The notes under the pieces were generated by a model. The model was given only the letters and a program-made list of their open reading frames with translations, did no database searches and was not told where the DNA came from. Below are positions 36,242 through 46,848 of a DNA stretch of 64,000 nucleotides, piece by piece. A program made the translations under genes and the position numbers. Position 1 is the stretch's first letter, and every line of letters begins with the position of its first letter. Source of the DNA: Burkholderiales bacterium (lineage in GTDB: Bacteria > Pseudomonadota > Gammaproteobacteria > Burkholderiales > Burkholderiaceae_C); the NCBI GenBank assembly GCA_030604135.1, contig JAUVWL010000012.1:44917-108916 (forward strand), given 5' to 3'.

Positions 36242-39200
36242 ATGCTCAACCGACTGATCGCCTGGTCCGGCCAGCATGTGTTCGCGGTGGTGCTGGGCAC
36301 TCTGTTCCTGATCGCGGCGGGCCTGTACGCGGTCAAGCACACGGCGCTGGACGCGCTGCCCGATCTGTCTGATGTGCAGGTCATCGTCTTCACCGAGTAC
36401 GCCGAGCAGGCGCCACAGGTGGTCGAAGATCAGGTCACCTACCCGCTGACGACCGCCATGCTCTCGGTGCCAGGCGCACGCGTGGTGCGTGGCTTCTCGA
36501 TGTTCGGCGCGTCCTACGTGTACGTGATCTTCGAGGACGGCACCGACATCTACTGGGCACGTTCTCGGGTGCTGGAATACCTCAGCTCGGTCGCCGGGCG
36601 CCTGCCCCAGGGTGTGTCGCCGCAGATCGGACCCGATGCCACCGGAGTGGGCTGGGTGTACCAGTACGCCCTGCTGGGCAAGGGCAAGGACCTGGGCGAG
36701 CTGCGCAGCCTGCAGGACTGGTATGTGCGCTATCAGCTGACGCAGGCGCATGGCGTGTCCGAGGTGGCCAGCATCGGCGGATTCGTCAAGGAGTTTCAGG
36801 TCGTGGTCGACCCTTACCGGCTGGCGGGCTATGGGATCGGGCTCGAACAGGTGGGGGAGGTCATTGCCGCGTCCAACCGCGACGTGGGAGGCCGCGTCAT
36901 CGAACTGGCTGAAAAGGAATACATGGTGCGCGGCCGGGGTTACCTGCGCAGCGCAGAGGACATCGGGGCGCTGGTGCTGGCGCAGGACCGTGGCACGCCC
37001 GTTCGCATCTCGGACGTCGCACGGGTCGAACTGGTACCGGCCGGGCGGCGGGGCATTGCCGAACTCAATGGCGAAGGCGAGGTGGCATCCGGCGTCGTGA
37101 TGGCCCGCTACGGCCAGAACGCGCTGGACGTGATCGCCAACGTGAAGAACAAGATCGCCGAGATCAGCCCTGGCCTGCCCGAGGGCACCGAGATCGTGCC
37201 CGTCTACGACCGCTCGGCTCTGATCGAGCGCGCGATCGACAACCTCAAGTGGACGCTGCTCGAAGAGAGCCTGATCGTGGCGGTGGTGTGCATCGTCTTC
37301 CTGCTGCATGTGCGCAGTGCGCTGGTGGCCATTGTCACGCTGCCGCTGGGCATCCTGTTTGCTTTCATCGCCATGAAGGCCCTGGGTATAGGGTCCAACA
37401 TCATGAGCCTGGGCGGCATCGCGATCGCCATTGGCGCCATGGTGGATGCCGCCATCGTGATGGTCGAGAACGCCCACAAGCACCTGGAGCGATTCGACGC
37501 CCGATCGCAGACATTGACCGCAAAGGAGTACGCGAGGGCGCGCGCTGGCGTGATCATTGACGCCTGTCAGGAGGTGGGTCCTGCGCTGTTCTTCTCGCTG
37601 CTGATCATCACCGTCTCGTTTTTGCCGGTTTTCGCACTGGAGGGACAGGAAGGACGCCTGTTTTCGCCCCTGGCCTTCACCAAGACGTTTGCCATGGCTG
37701 GCGCCGCCTTTCTCTCGCTGACCCTGGTGCCGGTGCTGATGCTGTTCTTCGTGCGCGGCCGTATCCTGCCCGAATCCCGAAACCCGGTGAACCGTTTTCT
37801 GATCTGGGCCTATCGCCCCATGATCCGGGGTGTGCTTCGGTTCAAGTGGGCGACCATCGTGCTTGCGATCGCTGCCATGGCCGCCACGGTCTACCCGGCG
37901 CGCCAGCTCGGCTCCGAGTTCATGCCCACCCTCAATGAAGGCACCCTGTTCTACATGCCGGCCTCGGTGCCCGGCATGTCGGTGACCGAGGCCGCCCGCC
38001 TGCTGGCCACCACCAACCGCATCATCAAGTCCTTCCCCGAGGTGGAGTCGGTGTACGGCAAGGCCGGCCGCGCCGAATCGGCCACCGACCCTGCGCCCGT
38101 CGAAATGTTCGAGACGGTGATCAATCTCAAGCCCTCGGGCGACTGGCGCCCAGGTGTGACCATCGACTCACTGATTGCCGAAATGGATGCCGCCCTGCGT
38201 TTTCCGGGCCTGGCCAATTCCTGGACCATGCCCATCAAAGCCCGCATCGATATGCTCTCGACCGGCATCCGGACCCCCATCGGCGTGAAGGTCTTCGGCC
38301 GAAACCTGGAGGACATCGAACGCGTTGCACGGGAAGTGGAAACAGCCGTCAAATCCGTCCAGGGCACCACCAGCGCCTACGCGGAGCGGGTCACCGGCGG
38401 CCTCTACCTGGACATCGAGCCCCGCCGCGATCAGCTCGCACGCGTCGGTCTGAGCACCGATGCGCTGCAAAAGGTGGTGGCAACCGCGTTGGGCGGCGAA
38501 CAGGTCACCACCATGGTGATGGGCCTGGAGCGCTACGGCGTCACCGTTCGCTACCCGCGTGGTCTGCGCAGTGACCCTGAGCGGATCGCGCGCGAGGTGT
38601 TTGTGCCCACGGCTGGCGGCATGGTACCGCTGGGTCAGGTGGCCGATGTGACCGTCCGCCAGGGCGCGCCAGCCATCCGGACAGAAAACGCGATGCTGGT
38701 CGGTTACATCTATGTGGACACGCGTGAGTCCGACCTGGGCGCTTTCGTTCGGCGCGCCCAGCAGGCGGTGGCCGAGCAGGTGACATTCCCCCCAGGCACC
38801 TTCGCCACCTGGAGCGGGCAGTACGAGTACATGGAGCGCGCAAAGGACAAGCTGGTCATCGTGATCCCGCTGACGCTGGTGCTGATCTTCGTGCTGCTGT
38901 ACCTGAACTTCCGCCGCCTCACCGAAACCCTGATCGTCATGAGTTCGGTGCCGTTTGCCCTGATCGGTGGCATCTGGCTCATGTGGTGGCTGGGCTACAA
39001 CATGAGCGTGGCGGTGGCGGTGGGCTTCATTGCACTGGCGGGAGTGGCCGCCGAGACGGGCGTCATCATGCTGATCTATCTTGACCACGCGTGGCGCGAT
39101 GCGCAAGCCCGCTGCACCACCGAAGGCCGCTCGCCCGGCGTTGCCGACCTGTACGAAGCCGTGATGGCGGGTGCCGTTGAGCGTGTGCGCCCCAAGATGA

Positions 39201-39439
39201 TGACCACCATTACCGTCATCGCGGGTCTGTTGCCCATCATGTGGAGCACCGGCACAGGTTCGGAGGTCATGCGCCGCATCGCGGCACCCATGGTCGGGGG
39301 CATGGTGTCGTCGACCATCCTGACGCTTCTGGTGATCCCGGCCATCTATGCGGTGGTCAAGCAGTGGTCGTTGCGTTCCGGCCTTGTTGATTCGAAGGAC
39401 ACGAGTCGACAGGCGTCAACGGCACCCATGCACAGGTAG
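36242..39439 (+). CDS. cusA: Copper/silver RND efflux pump, CusA
   Basis: Inner-membrane heavy-metal RND pump of 1065 aa with 12 predicted helices. All three methionines of the E. coli CusA metal triad are present: Met572 (LFYMPASVPGMS), Met622 (APVEMFETVINLKP) and Met671 (ARIDMLSTGIRTP), equivalent to Met573, Met623 and Met672, which points to Cu(I)/Ag(I) rather than Co/Zn/Cd. The C-terminus shows VPFALIGGIWLMWWLGYN and RVRPKMMTTITVIAGLLPI. The ATG lies 1 bp after the cusB stop. It ends the copper island. Confidence 0.93.
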   Translation: MLNRLIAWSGQHVFAVVLGTLFLIAAGLYAVKHTALDALPDLSDVQVIVFTEYAEQAPQVVEDQVTYPLTTAMLSVPGARVVRGFSMFGASYVYVIFEDGTDIYWARSRVLEYLSSVAGRLPQGVSPQIGPDATGVGWVYQYALLGKGKDLGELRSLQDWYVRYQLTQAHGVSEVASIGGFVKEFQVVVDPYRLAGYGIGLEQVGEVIAASNRDVGGRVIELAEKEYMVRGRGYLRSAEDIGALVLAQDRGTPVRISDVARVELVPAGRRGIAELNGEGEVASGVVMARYGQNALDVIANVKNKIAEISPGLPEGTEIVPVYDRSALIERAIDNLKWTLLEESLIVAVVCIVFLLHVRSALVAIVTLPLGILFAFIAMKALGIGSNIMSLGGIAIAIGAMVDAAIVMVENAHKHLERFDARSQTLTAKEYARARAGVIIDACQEVGPALFFSLLIITVSFLPVFALEGQEGRLFSPLAFTKTFAMAGAAFLSLTLVPVLMLFFVRGRILPESRNPVNRFLIWAYRPMIRGVLRFKWATIVLAIAAMAATVYPARQLGSEFMPTLNEGTLFYMPASVPGMSVTEAARLLATTNRIIKSFPEVESVYGKAGRAESATDPAPVEMFETVINLKPSGDWRPGVTIDSLIAEMDAALRFPGLANSWTMPIKARIDMLSTGIRTPIGVKVFGRNLEDIERVAREVETAVKSVQGTTSAYAERVTGGLYLDIEPRRDQLARVGLSTDALQKVVATALGGEQVTTMVMGLERYGVTVRYPRGLRSDPERIAREVFVPTAGGMVPLGQVADVTVRQGAPAIRTENAMLVGYIYVDTRESDLGAFVRRAQQAVAEQVTFPPGTFATWSGQYEYMERAKDKLVIVIPLTLVLIFVLLYLNFRRLTETLIVMSSVPFALIGGIWLMWWLGYNMSVAVAVGFIALAGVAAETGVIMLIYLDHAWRDAQARCTTEGRSPGVADLYEAVMAGAVERVRPKMMTTITVIAGLLPIMWSTGTGSEVMRRIAAPMVGGMVSSTILTLLVIPAIYAVVKQWSLRSGLVDSKDTSRQASTAPMHR

Positions 39440-39537
39440 CGGTCGCTGGGTTCAGCCAAAAGGTAGCCCTGGGGCATGAACGAGATGCAGGTGGACGAGC
39501 CGTTTGGCAATGCCATCCGCTTCGGTGAAGCGCTCAG

Positions 39538-39565
39538 CGACTGAGCGGCTGAGCGGCTGAGCGGC
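39538..39565. repeat. Short tandem repeat after cusA
   Basis: Three tandem copies of TGAGCGGC (39541-39564) lie in the 224-bp gap between cusA and the convergent sugar operon. No gene was recognised in the gap. Confidence 0.6.
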
Positions 39566-39663
39566 CCTCTGCAAAGCACAACGCGCCCCACCCTGCCCTA
39601 CCCTCAGGCAGCGTGTGGCGCGCTTCACGCGCTGACCGTGAGCTCAGGCGAGATCTCGTCGGG

Positions 39664-40617
39664 TCAGAACGGCGAGTCCGGGAAGTAGAACTTGGCCGCG
39701 TTCTCCTTGGTGATCAGCACCGAGGGGATGATGGTGGTGGCGGGCATGGCCTTGCCGGTGACGCGCGCTTCGGCGGTGAGCTTCATGGCGTCGGCAATCA
39801 TGCTGGGCGAGTAGGTCACGTCGGCGGTGACCACCGGGTCGCCGTCCATGACTTTCTTGATGTAGTCCTTGGAGCCGGCGCCGCCCAGCACCAGTTTCAC
39901 GTCGGTGCGGCGGGCCTGGGCAATGGCGCGCTGCACGCCCACGGCCATGTCGTCGTCAGAGGCCCAGACGGCGTCGATCTGGCGGAAGCGGGTCAGGAAG
40001 TCCTGCATGACATTGAAGGCGTCGTCGCGGTTCCAGTTGCCGTGCTTGGCATCGAGCACCTTGATGTCCGGGTGGTTCTTCATGACGGCGTTGAAGGCGT
40101 CGACCCGCTCGTTGTCGATGACGGTGGGAATGCCGCGCAAGATCACCAGGTTGCCTTTGCCACCCATGGCCTTGGCCATGTATTCGGCCGCCACCTTGCC
40201 AAAGCCGGGGTTGTCGCCAGCCACGTAGGCGTCTTGCGCGCTGGCGTCGGTCAGGCCGCGGTCAACCACGGTCACGAACACACCCTTGACTTTGACCTGG
40301 GCCACAGGGCGGGTCAGCGGGGCGGACTCGAACGGCAGGATCACCAGGGTGTCGATCTTGTTGACGGTCTGCATGTCCTGGATCTGGTTGGCCTGCTCGG
40401 CCGCCGAGCCGGCGGTGCGCACCACCACGGTGGAACCGGGGTATTGCTTTTCCAGCTCGGCCTTGGTGCGGTTGGCCCAGTACACCACGCCACCGGTCCA
40501 GCCGTGCGTGGCCGCGGGCACCGACACACCCATCACCATCTTGTTCTGGGCGAAGGCGGGAGCGGTCATCAGTGTGCAGACAGCCAGTGATATGGCTGTG
40601 AAAAGGCGTCTGTTCAT
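39664..40617 (-). CDS. Sugar ABC transporter substrate-binding protein
   Basis: Periplasmic binding protein of 317 aa of the ribose/xylose type (RbsB-like) with a signal peptide ([23 protein letters not shown]). Fold markers include [29 protein letters not shown] and [14 protein letters not shown]. It is the last gene of the sugar operon, 67 bp after the permease gene. The ligand is probably a pentose or related polyol, given xylA and xylB upstream. Confidence 0.9.
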   Translation of the reverse strand: MNRRLFTAISLAVCTLMTAPAFAQNKMVMGVSVPAATHGWTGGVVYWANRTKAELEKQYPGSTVVVRTAGSAAEQANQIQDMQTVNKIDTLVILPFESAPLTRPVAQVKVKGVFVTVVDRGLTDASAQDAYVAGDNPGFGKVAAEYMAKAMGGKGNLVILRGIPTVIDNERVDAFNAVMKNHPDIKVLDAKHGNWNRDDAFNVMQDFLTRFRQIDAVWASDDDMAVGVQRAIAQARRTDVKLVLGGAGSKDYIKKVMDGDPVVTADVTYSPSMIADAMKLTAEARVTGKAMPATTIIPSVLITKENAAKFYFPDSPF

Positions 40618-40684
40618 GTTGTCTCCTGTCTGGTTTCTTGAGAGTGGAAAGACCCGCTGACCCGAAGGCTGCGCGGCCGGAAGG

Positions 40685-41701
40685 TCATCGGCGCCCCCGC
40701 TGGAGGAAGGCCACGACGATGATCACGAACCCCTGCACCGCCGCGTTGAGGTAGACGCTGATGATGCTGGTGAGGTTGAGGATGTTGCCGATCACGGACA
40801 GCAGGATGGCGCCGACGACCGTGCCCAGAATGCGGCCCTGGCCGCCTTTGAGCGCTGTGCCGCCGACGATGACGGCGGCAATGGCTTCAAGCTCCCACAG
40901 CAGGCCGGTGGACGGCGAGGCCGAGCCCAGGCGCGGCACATAAAGCAAGGTGGCAATGCCCACACACACGCCCAGCAGCACGTAGGTGAGGATCTTGATG
41001 CGGTCGACCGAGACGGCGGCGTAGCGCGCCACCTGTTCGTTGGAGCCGATGGCCTGCACATAGCGCCCGTAGCGGGTGCGGTTGAGCAGCACCGCGCCGG
41101 CCACGGCCACCGCCAGGAACACCCAGATGGGAATGGGAATGCCCAGCCAGGCGCCGTAGTAGACCGGGCCGTAGACGTCGCCCAGGTCGTTGTCGAGCGT
41201 GAGTGCGCCGCCGTTGGAGAAGTAGGTGAGGTAGGCACGGAAGATGCCCAGCGTGCCCAGCGTGACAATGAAAGGCTCGATGCGACCCTTGGTGATGAGC
41301 AGGCCGTGCGCCAGGCCAAAGGCCGCACCCAGGCACAGTGCAATGACCATGCCCACCATGACCGCCGCCACCGGGCTGCCCACCAGCGGGGCCACCCAGT
41401 TCATGACCATGATCATGCAGCCGGCAATGAGCGCGGCCATGGAGCCCACCGACAGGTCGATGCCACCGGAGATGATGACAAAGCACATGCCCACCGCGAT
41501 GATGCCGATGAAGGCCGTGCGGGTGAGCACGTTCATGGCGTTGTCCCAGGTGGCGAAGTCCGGGTTGAGCAGGGTGCCAGCCATGCACAGCAGCACCAGG
41601 CCGATGATGGGCCCCGCATCACGCAGATGGTGGCGCACCGGCTTGCCCGAGCGCAGGGGGGTGGCGGGCTGCTGCATGGTTTCAGTGAGTGCCGGTGGCA
41701 T
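40685..41701 (-). CDS. Sugar ABC transporter permease, RbsC family
   Basis: Inner-membrane permease of 338 aa with 8-10 hydrophobic helices and the RbsC/XylH signatures [13 protein letters not shown] and [19 protein letters not shown]. Only one permease gene is present, so it would act as a homodimer. It overlaps the ATPase gene end by 20 bp. Confidence 0.92.
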   Translation of the reverse strand: MPPALTETMQQPATPLRSGKPVRHHLRDAGPIIGLVLLCMAGTLLNPDFATWDNAMNVLTRTAFIGIIAVGMCFVIISGGIDLSVGSMAALIAGCMIMVMNWVAPLVGSPVAAVMVGMVIALCLGAAFGLAHGLLITKGRIEPFIVTLGTLGIFRAYLTYFSNGGALTLDNDLGDVYGPVYYGAWLGIPIPIWVFLAVAVAGAVLLNRTRYGRYVQAIGSNEQVARYAAVSVDRIKILTYVLLGVCVGIATLLYVPRLGSASPSTGLLWELEAIAAVIVGGTALKGGQGRILGTVVGAILLSVIGNILNLTSIISVYLNAAVQGFVIIVVAFLQRGRR

Positions 41702-43166
41702 GGGCGATGAGCTCCTCTTCGGTCAGGTGGTCTGCGTCCAGCGTGGCCTGCACGGCACCGGCACGCATCACCACCACGCGGTGACACAGGCCGATCAGCT
41801 CCATCAGCTCGGAAGAGATCACGACCACACCGCGCCCCTCTGCCGCCAGGCGCTGGACCAGAAAATAGATGTCGCGTTTGGCGCCGACGTCCACGCCGCG
41901 CGTGGGTTCGTCCAGCACCACCACGCGGGGGTCGGGTTGCAGGACCTTGGCAATGGCCAGCTTCTGCTGGTTGCCGCCGGACAGCGAGCCGGCCGGCGCG
42001 TCCACCGAGCCGGTGCGGATGCCGAAGTCGGCCACCGCCTTCTCCAGCGCGCGTCGTTCGGAGCGGGGGTCCAGCAGAGGGTGGGCGTGGCGGTCCAGGT
42101 CCATGAGGGTGAGGTTTTCCTGCAGGGACATGCGGATGTGCAGGCCGCAGCCCTTGCGGTCCTCGCTCAGGTAGGTCATGCCCTGGCGGGCGGCTTCGCC
42201 CGGGCTCTTGAAGTTCACCGCACGCCCGGCCAGCAGCACCTCGCCACCGCTGCGCGGGCGCAGGCCCAGCAGGCCTTCGAACAGTTCGGTGCGACCGGCA
42301 CCCACCAGGCCCGCAAAGCCCAGGATCTCGCCAGGGCGCACGTCGAAGCTCACGTCGCGGGCCCAGCCGGGCACGGTCAGGTGACGCACCGACAGCAGGG
42401 GCTCGGCCGGCGGCGGCGTGATGCGCGGCGGGTACATGTCGGACAGCTCGCGGCCGACCATGAGGGTGGCCATCTGTTGCCGGGTGTGGTCGGCCGTGGC
42501 GCCGTGCATGACAAAGCGGCCGTCGCGCATGACCACGATCTCGTCGGTGACGCGCTCGACCTCGTCGAGCTTGTGCGAGATGTACACAATGGTCACGCCC
42601 TGGCTGCGCAGCCGGGCAATGACATCGAACAGGCGCTGCGTCTCTGACGGGGTGAGTGTGGCGGTGGGCTCGTCCATGACCAGCAGACGCGCGTGGCGCG
42701 AGAGCGCCTTGGCAATTTCCACCAGCTGCTTCTCGGCCACGATGAGGTCGCCCGCGCGGGTGTCGGGGTCGATGTCCAGCCCCACCTGCTGCAGCACCTC
42801 GCGCGCGGCGCGGCGCATGCCGGCTTCGTCCAGCAGCCAGCCGCGGCGCAGCTCGCGCCCCAGAAAGATGTTCTGCGCCACCGTGAGGTGGTCGGCCAGG
42901 TTGAACTCCTGGTGAATCAGCACGATGCCGGCCTCTTCGGCCTCACGCGAGCTGGCAAAACGGCGCACCTGGCCACCAACCTCCAGGCTGCCGCTGCTGG
43001 GCGTTTCGTAGCCGGAAAGGATTTTCATGAGGGTGGACTTGCCCGCACCGTTCTCGCCCAGCAGCCCGACCATGCGCCCGGGCGCCAGCTCAAAGCTCAC
43101 GCCGTGCAGCACACGCACCGGGCCGAAGTCTTTGACGACCTCGTTGAAGCGCACGCCCAGGCTCAC
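41682..43166 (-). CDS. Sugar ABC transporter ATP-binding protein, RbsA family
   Basis: Tandem ATPase of 494 aa. The first domain has Walker [10 protein letters not shown], an Asp-Glu Walker B ([13 protein letters not shown]) and H-loop SHKL; the second has the degenerate Walker [10 protein letters not shown] and signature LSGGNQQK with [15 protein letters not shown], as in RbsA, XylG and MglA. The start is a GTG at 43166 overlapping the upstream oxidoreductase stop (GTGA). It energises the pentose importer. Confidence 0.9.
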   Translation of the reverse strand: MSLGVRFNEVVKDFGPVRVLHGVSFELAPGRMVGLLGENGAGKSTLMKILSGYETPSSGSLEVGGQVRRFASSREAEEAGIVLIHQEFNLADHLTVAQNIFLGRELRRGWLLDEAGMRRAAREVLQQVGLDIDPDTRAGDLIVAEKQLVEIAKALSRHARLLVMDEPTATLTPSETQRLFDVIARLRSQGVTIVYISHKLDEVERVTDEIVVMRDGRFVMHGATADHTRQQMATLMVGRELSDMYPPRITPPPAEPLLSVRHLTVPGWARDVSFDVRPGEILGFAGLVGAGRTELFEGLLGLRPRSGGEVLLAGRAVNFKSPGEAARQGMTYLSEDRKGCGLHIRMSLQENLTLMDLDRHAHPLLDPRSERRALEKAVADFGIRTGSVDAPAGSLSGGNQQKLAIAKVLQPDPRVVVLDEPTRGVDVGAKRDIYFLVQRLAAEGRGVVVISSELMELIGLCHRVVVMRAGAVQATLDADHLTEEELIAHATGTH

Positions 43167-44341
43167 GCCTCCACCCCCACCCACTGGCCGCCTTGCGCCG
43201 AGGAGCGCACTGCGGCTTCTATGAAGGCCATGCCATGCACGCCGTCTTCGATGGTGGGGAACACCACCTCGGGTGCGATGGCCGAGCCGTCGCGTGCGGC
43301 ACGCAGGGCCTGCGCGATCTCGGCGTAGATGGTGGCAAAGCCCTCCAGGTAACCCTCGGGATGGCCCGAGGGCAGGCGGGTGACGCGCGCGGCCGCCGCA
43401 TTGGCGGCGCCGGTTCCGCGCGAGATGACCTGGGTGGGCTGGCCAAAGGGTGACCAGTGCAGCTGATTGGGGTGCTCCTGGCGCCACTCCAGGCCGCCCT
43501 TGTCGCCATACAGGCGCAGGCGCAGGCCGTTCTCGTTGCCGGGCGCCACCTGGCTGGCCCAGAGCATGCCGCGCGCGCCACCGGCAAAGCGCAGCATGAC
43601 CTGCACGTTGTCGTCCAGCGCACGGCCGGGCACAAAGGCGTTGAGCTCGGCACACAGCGACTGTGTCTTCAGACCGCTCACAAAGGCCGCGAGCTGGTAG
43701 GCGTGGGTGCCGATGTCGCCAATGCAGCCGCCCGCGCCGGCACGGGCCGGGTCGGTACGCCAGGCGGCCTGCTTCTGCCCGCTGGACTCCAGCGCTTCGG
43801 TCAGCCAGTCCTGAACGTATTCGACCTGCACCACGCGCAACGTGCCCAGCGCACCTTCGCGCACCAGCTGGCGGGCGTGGCGCACCATGGGGTAGCCGGT
43901 GTAGTTGTAGGTCACGGCCAGCACCCGGCCACGCGCACGGGCCAGCTCGCGCAGGCGCTGCGCCTCGGCCAGGGTGGTGGTGACCGGTTTGTCGCAAATG
44001 ACGTGGATGCCGGCCTGCAGAAAGGCCTCGGCGGCGGGGGCGTGCTGGTCGTTGGGGGTGACGATGGCCACGGCTTCAATGCCGTCGGCACCGCGGGCGG
44101 CTTCTTCGCGCGCCATGGTGCGGTAGTCGGGGTAGGCGCGGGCCAGGCCCAGGGCCTGCGCGGAACGCAGGGCCTTCTCCGGCGTGGACGAGAGGGCACC
44201 GGCGACCAGTTCGTAGTGGTCGTCCAGCCGGGCGGCAATGCGGTGCACCGCGCCAATGAAGGCGCCCTCACCACCACCGACCATGCCCAGGCGGATGCGG
44301 CGGCCTGCGCCTTCCGCTGTGGATCCGGCTTCGATGGTCAT
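43163..44341 (-). CDS. Gfo/Idh/MocA-family oxidoreductase
   Basis: NAD(P)-dependent sugar or polyol dehydrogenase of 392 aa. The Rossmann motif is LGMVGGGEGAFIG (residues 18-30), and the EKP-type active-site motif appears as CDKPVTTTLAEA, followed by the GDIGTHAYQLA substrate loop with catalytic His. It overlaps both the isomerase (4 bp) and the ATPase gene (4 bp), so it belongs to the operon. It could oxidise a cyclitol, sugar or sugar acid before isomerisation; the substrate is not known. Confidence 0.87.
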   Translation of the reverse strand: MTIEAGSTAEGAGRRIRLGMVGGGEGAFIGAVHRIAARLDDHYELVAGALSSTPEKALRSAQALGLARAYPDYRTMAREEAARGADGIEAVAIVTPNDQHAPAAEAFLQAGIHVICDKPVTTTLAEAQRLRELARARGRVLAVTYNYTGYPMVRHARQLVREGALGTLRVVQVEYVQDWLTEALESSGQKQAAWRTDPARAGAGGCIGDIGTHAYQLAAFVSGLKTQSLCAELNAFVPGRALDDNVQVMLRFAGGARGMLWASQVAPGNENGLRLRLYGDKGGLEWRQEHPNQLHWSPFGQPTQVISRGTGAANAAAARVTRLPSGHPEGYLEGFATIYAEIAQALRAARDGSAIAPEVVFPTIEDGVHGMAFIEAAVRSSAQGGQWVGVEA

Positions 44342-45408
44342 TGCGCGCTCCCCTGCAGGCCCAGCATGCGGCGCAGCTGCGCGGGGTCGGTGTCGCCGCC
44401 GGCAAAGTCGTCAAAGGCTTTTTCGGTCACGCGGATGATGTGGCGGCGGATGAACTCCGCGCCTTCGGCGGCACCGGCTTCCGGGTGCTTGAGGCAGCAC
44501 TCCCACTCCAGCACGGCCCAGCTGTCGTAGTTGTACTGGGCCATCTTGGAGAAGATGGCACCGAAGTCCACCTGCCCGTCACCCAGCGAACGGAAGCGCC
44601 CGGCGCGCTGCACCCAGGGCTGGTAGCCCGAGTACACCCCCTGGCGGCCGGTGGGGCGGAACTCGGCGTCCTTGATGTGCAGCGCCTTGATGCGCTCGTG
44701 GTAGATGTCAATGAACGCCAGGTAGTCCAGCTGCTGCAGCAGGAAATGCGAGGGGTCGTAGTTGATGCAGCAGCGGGCGTGGTTGTTCACACGCTCCAGA
44801 AACATCTCGAAGGTGGTGCCATCGAACAGGTCTTCGCCCGGGTGCAGCTCGAAGCAGACGTTGCAGTCGGCGTCTTCAAAGGCGTTGAAGATGGGCAGCC
44901 AGCGCTTGGCCAGTTCGTCGAACGCGGCCTCGATCAGTCCGGCCGGCCGCTGCGGCCAGGGGTACAGAAACGGCCACGCCAGCGCGCCCGGAAAACTCAC
45001 GTTGCTCTTGAGACCCAGGCGCTGCGAGGCCTTGGCCGAGAGCTTCATCTGCTGCACCGCCCAGGCCTGGCGGGCCTGCGCGTTCTTGCGCACCGACTCG
45101 GGCGCGAAGCCGTCAAAGGCCTCGTCATAGGCCGGGTGCACCGCCACCAGCTGCCCCTGCAGGTGGGTGCCCAGCTCGGTGATCTCCACACCGTTTTCGC
45201 GCGCCACGCCGGCGATCTCGTCGCAGTAGGTCTGCGATTCGGCGGCCAGGTCCATGTCGAAGATGCGTTTGTCCCAAGACGGGATCTGCACGCCCTTGAA
45301 GCCCAGGCTGCCGGCCCATTGTGTGATGGAGGCCCAGGAGTCGAACGGAGCGGTGTCGCTGGCAAACTGTGCCAGGTAGATGCCGGGTCCCTTGATGTTG
45401 GTGGCCAT
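44338..45408 (-). CDS. TIM-barrel sugar isomerase/epimerase
   Basis: A 356-aa xylose-isomerase-like TIM barrel (AP endonuclease 2 superfamily) with metal ligands in FELHPGEDLFDG, CINYDPSHF and ALHIKDAEF, and a final Glu in AVLEWECC. These enzymes epimerise or isomerise free sugars or inososes. It sits between xylA and the Gfo/Idh/MocA dehydrogenase, a pair that often works together on oxidised sugars. The specific substrate is unknown. Confidence 0.85.
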   Translation of the reverse strand: MATNIKGPGIYLAQFASDTAPFDSWASITQWAGSLGFKGVQIPSWDKRIFDMDLAAESQTYCDEIAGVARENGVEITELGTHLQGQLVAVHPAYDEAFDGFAPESVRKNAQARQAWAVQQMKLSAKASQRLGLKSNVSFPGALAWPFLYPWPQRPAGLIEAAFDELAKRWLPIFNAFEDADCNVCFELHPGEDLFDGTTFEMFLERVNNHARCCINYDPSHFLLQQLDYLAFIDIYHERIKALHIKDAEFRPTGRQGVYSGYQPWVQRAGRFRSLGDGQVDFGAIFSKMAQYNYDSWAVLEWECCLKHPEAGAAEGAEFIRRHIIRVTEKAFDDFAGGDTDPAQLRRMLGLQGSAQ

Positions 45409-45437
45409 GGTGTTGTCTCCTTGCTTGTGTCCGAAAC

Positions 45438-46805
45438 TCAGAAGTAGCCGTTGACCAGGTGCTCCAGCCGCTCCTGCCGGGCCGAGACCGGCCGGGGTTC
45501 CAGGCCCTCGGTCTCCACCTCGCGCGCCAGGGCTTCGAGGGTGCGCTCACCCTGCAAGATGGCGCGTCCACGTGGCGTGTCCCAGCCCTGGTAGCGGGTC
45601 TGCACATGCTGCTGCAGCGCGCCGTCTTCGATCATCCGTTCGGCCACCAGCAGGGCGCGGGCGCACAGGTCCATGGCGGTGGCGTGGGCCCAGACCAGGT
45701 CGTCGGGGTCGATGGACTGGCGGCGCAGCTTGGCGTCGAAGTTCAGGCCGCCCTGGCCAATGCCGCCGGCTTTGAGCACCTCGTACATCGTCATGGCCAC
45801 CTGGGGCAGGTTGTTGGGGAACTGGTCGGTGTCCCAGCCCAGCATTTCGTCGCCCCGGTTCATGTCCAGGGAACCGAAGATGCCCAAGGCGCCGGCCAGC
45901 GCAATCTCGTGCTCGAAGGTGTGACCGGCCAGCAGCGCATGGTTCTGCTCCAGGTTGACCTTGACCTCGCTCTCCAGACCGTGGGCCTTCAGGAAGCCGT
46001 AGACCGTGCCCACGTCGTAGTCGTACTGGTGCTTGGTCGGCTCGGCCGGCTTGGGCTCGATGAGGATCTGGCCCTTGAAGCCGATCTTGTGCTTGTGCTC
46101 GACCACCAGGTTCAGGAAGCGGCCCAGCTGTGCCAGCTCGCGCTTGAGGTCGGTGTTGAGCAGGGTTTCGTAGCCTTCGCGGCCGCCCCACAGCACGTAG
46201 TTGGCGCCCCGCAGACGGTGCGTCATTTCCAGCACCTGCTTGACCTGCGCGGCAGCGTAGGCAAACACGTCGGGATCGGGGTTGGTGGCGGCGCCGGCCA
46301 TGTAGCGGCGGTTGCCGAACAGGTTGGCGGTGCCCCACAGCAGCTTGACGCCGGTCTCGTCCATCTTGCGTTCGAACACCGCCTCGATGCGCTTGAGGTT
46401 GTCGTTGGACTCGCGCAGCGTGGCGCCCTCGGGAGCCACGTCGCGGTCGTGGAAGGTGAAGAAAGGCGAATCGATGAGGCGGAACAGCTCGAAGGCCACA
46501 TCGGCCTTGCGCAGGGCCTGCGCCATGGGGTCGCCCGCACCGTGCCAGGGCCGCAGAAAGCTGGGCTCACCGAAAGGGTCGGTTCCGCCCCAGCCAAAGC
46601 TGTGCCAGTAGCAGGTGGCAAAGCGCAGCTGGTCTTCCATGCGCTTGCCCAGCACCATGCGGTTCTTGTCGTAGTACTGGTAGGCGAAGGGTTCGGCGGT
46701 GGTGGGCACGAAGCCCTCCCCCCGGAACACGAACGGGTCCCGGAAGGAGAAGTAGGCGGCGTTCTGGGCTGCCTGTCTGGGGGCCAGGGTCTGGGTTGGG
46801 TTCAT
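45438..46805 (-). CDS. xylA: Xylose isomerase
   Basis: Isomerises D-xylose to D-xylulose in the cytoplasm. The 455-aa protein is a class II xylose isomerase: [10 protein letters not shown] with the catalytic His, [35 protein letters not shown] with metal-binding Glu/Asp, and [15 protein letters not shown] 46805 is near the conserved N-terminus; longer readings run into xylB. It follows xylB by 43 bp and feeds it with xylulose. Confidence 0.93.
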   Translation of the reverse strand: MNPTQTLAPRQAAQNAAYFSFRDPFVFRGEGFVPTTAEPFAYQYYDKNRMVLGKRMEDQLRFATCYWHSFGWGGTDPFGEPSFLRPWHGAGDPMAQALRKADVAFELFRLIDSPFFTFHDRDVAPEGATLRESNDNLKRIEAVFERKMDETGVKLLWGTANLFGNRRYMAGAATNPDPDVFAYAAAQVKQVLEMTHRLRGANYVLWGGREGYETLLNTDLKRELAQLGRFLNLVVEHKHKIGFKGQILIEPKPAEPTKHQYDYDVGTVYGFLKAHGLESEVKVNLEQNHALLAGHTFEHEIALAGALGIFGSLDMNRGDEMLGWDTDQFPNNLPQVAMTMYEVLKAGGIGQGGLNFDAKLRRQSIDPDDLVWAHATAMDLCARALLVAERMIEDGALQQHVQTRYQGWDTPRGRAILQGERTLEALAREVETEGLEPRPVSARQERLEHLVNGYF

Positions 46806-46848
46806 GTTGAAGGTGCTCTTGTGTGTGACGTTGAAAGATGGCAGCGGG

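Noticed and set aside
22169..39439. Copper island as an integrated mobile element
   Set aside because: No integrase, transposase, tRNA target or direct repeats were seen at either end; codon use looks like the rest, so transfer is possible but not supported by sequence landmarks.
39346..39591. Minus-strand frame with PQGYLLAEP, resembling the end of an EAL domain
   Set aside because: The match is about ten residues only. The frame begins inside the sugar-operon gap and ends in cusA, so there is no support for a gene fragment.
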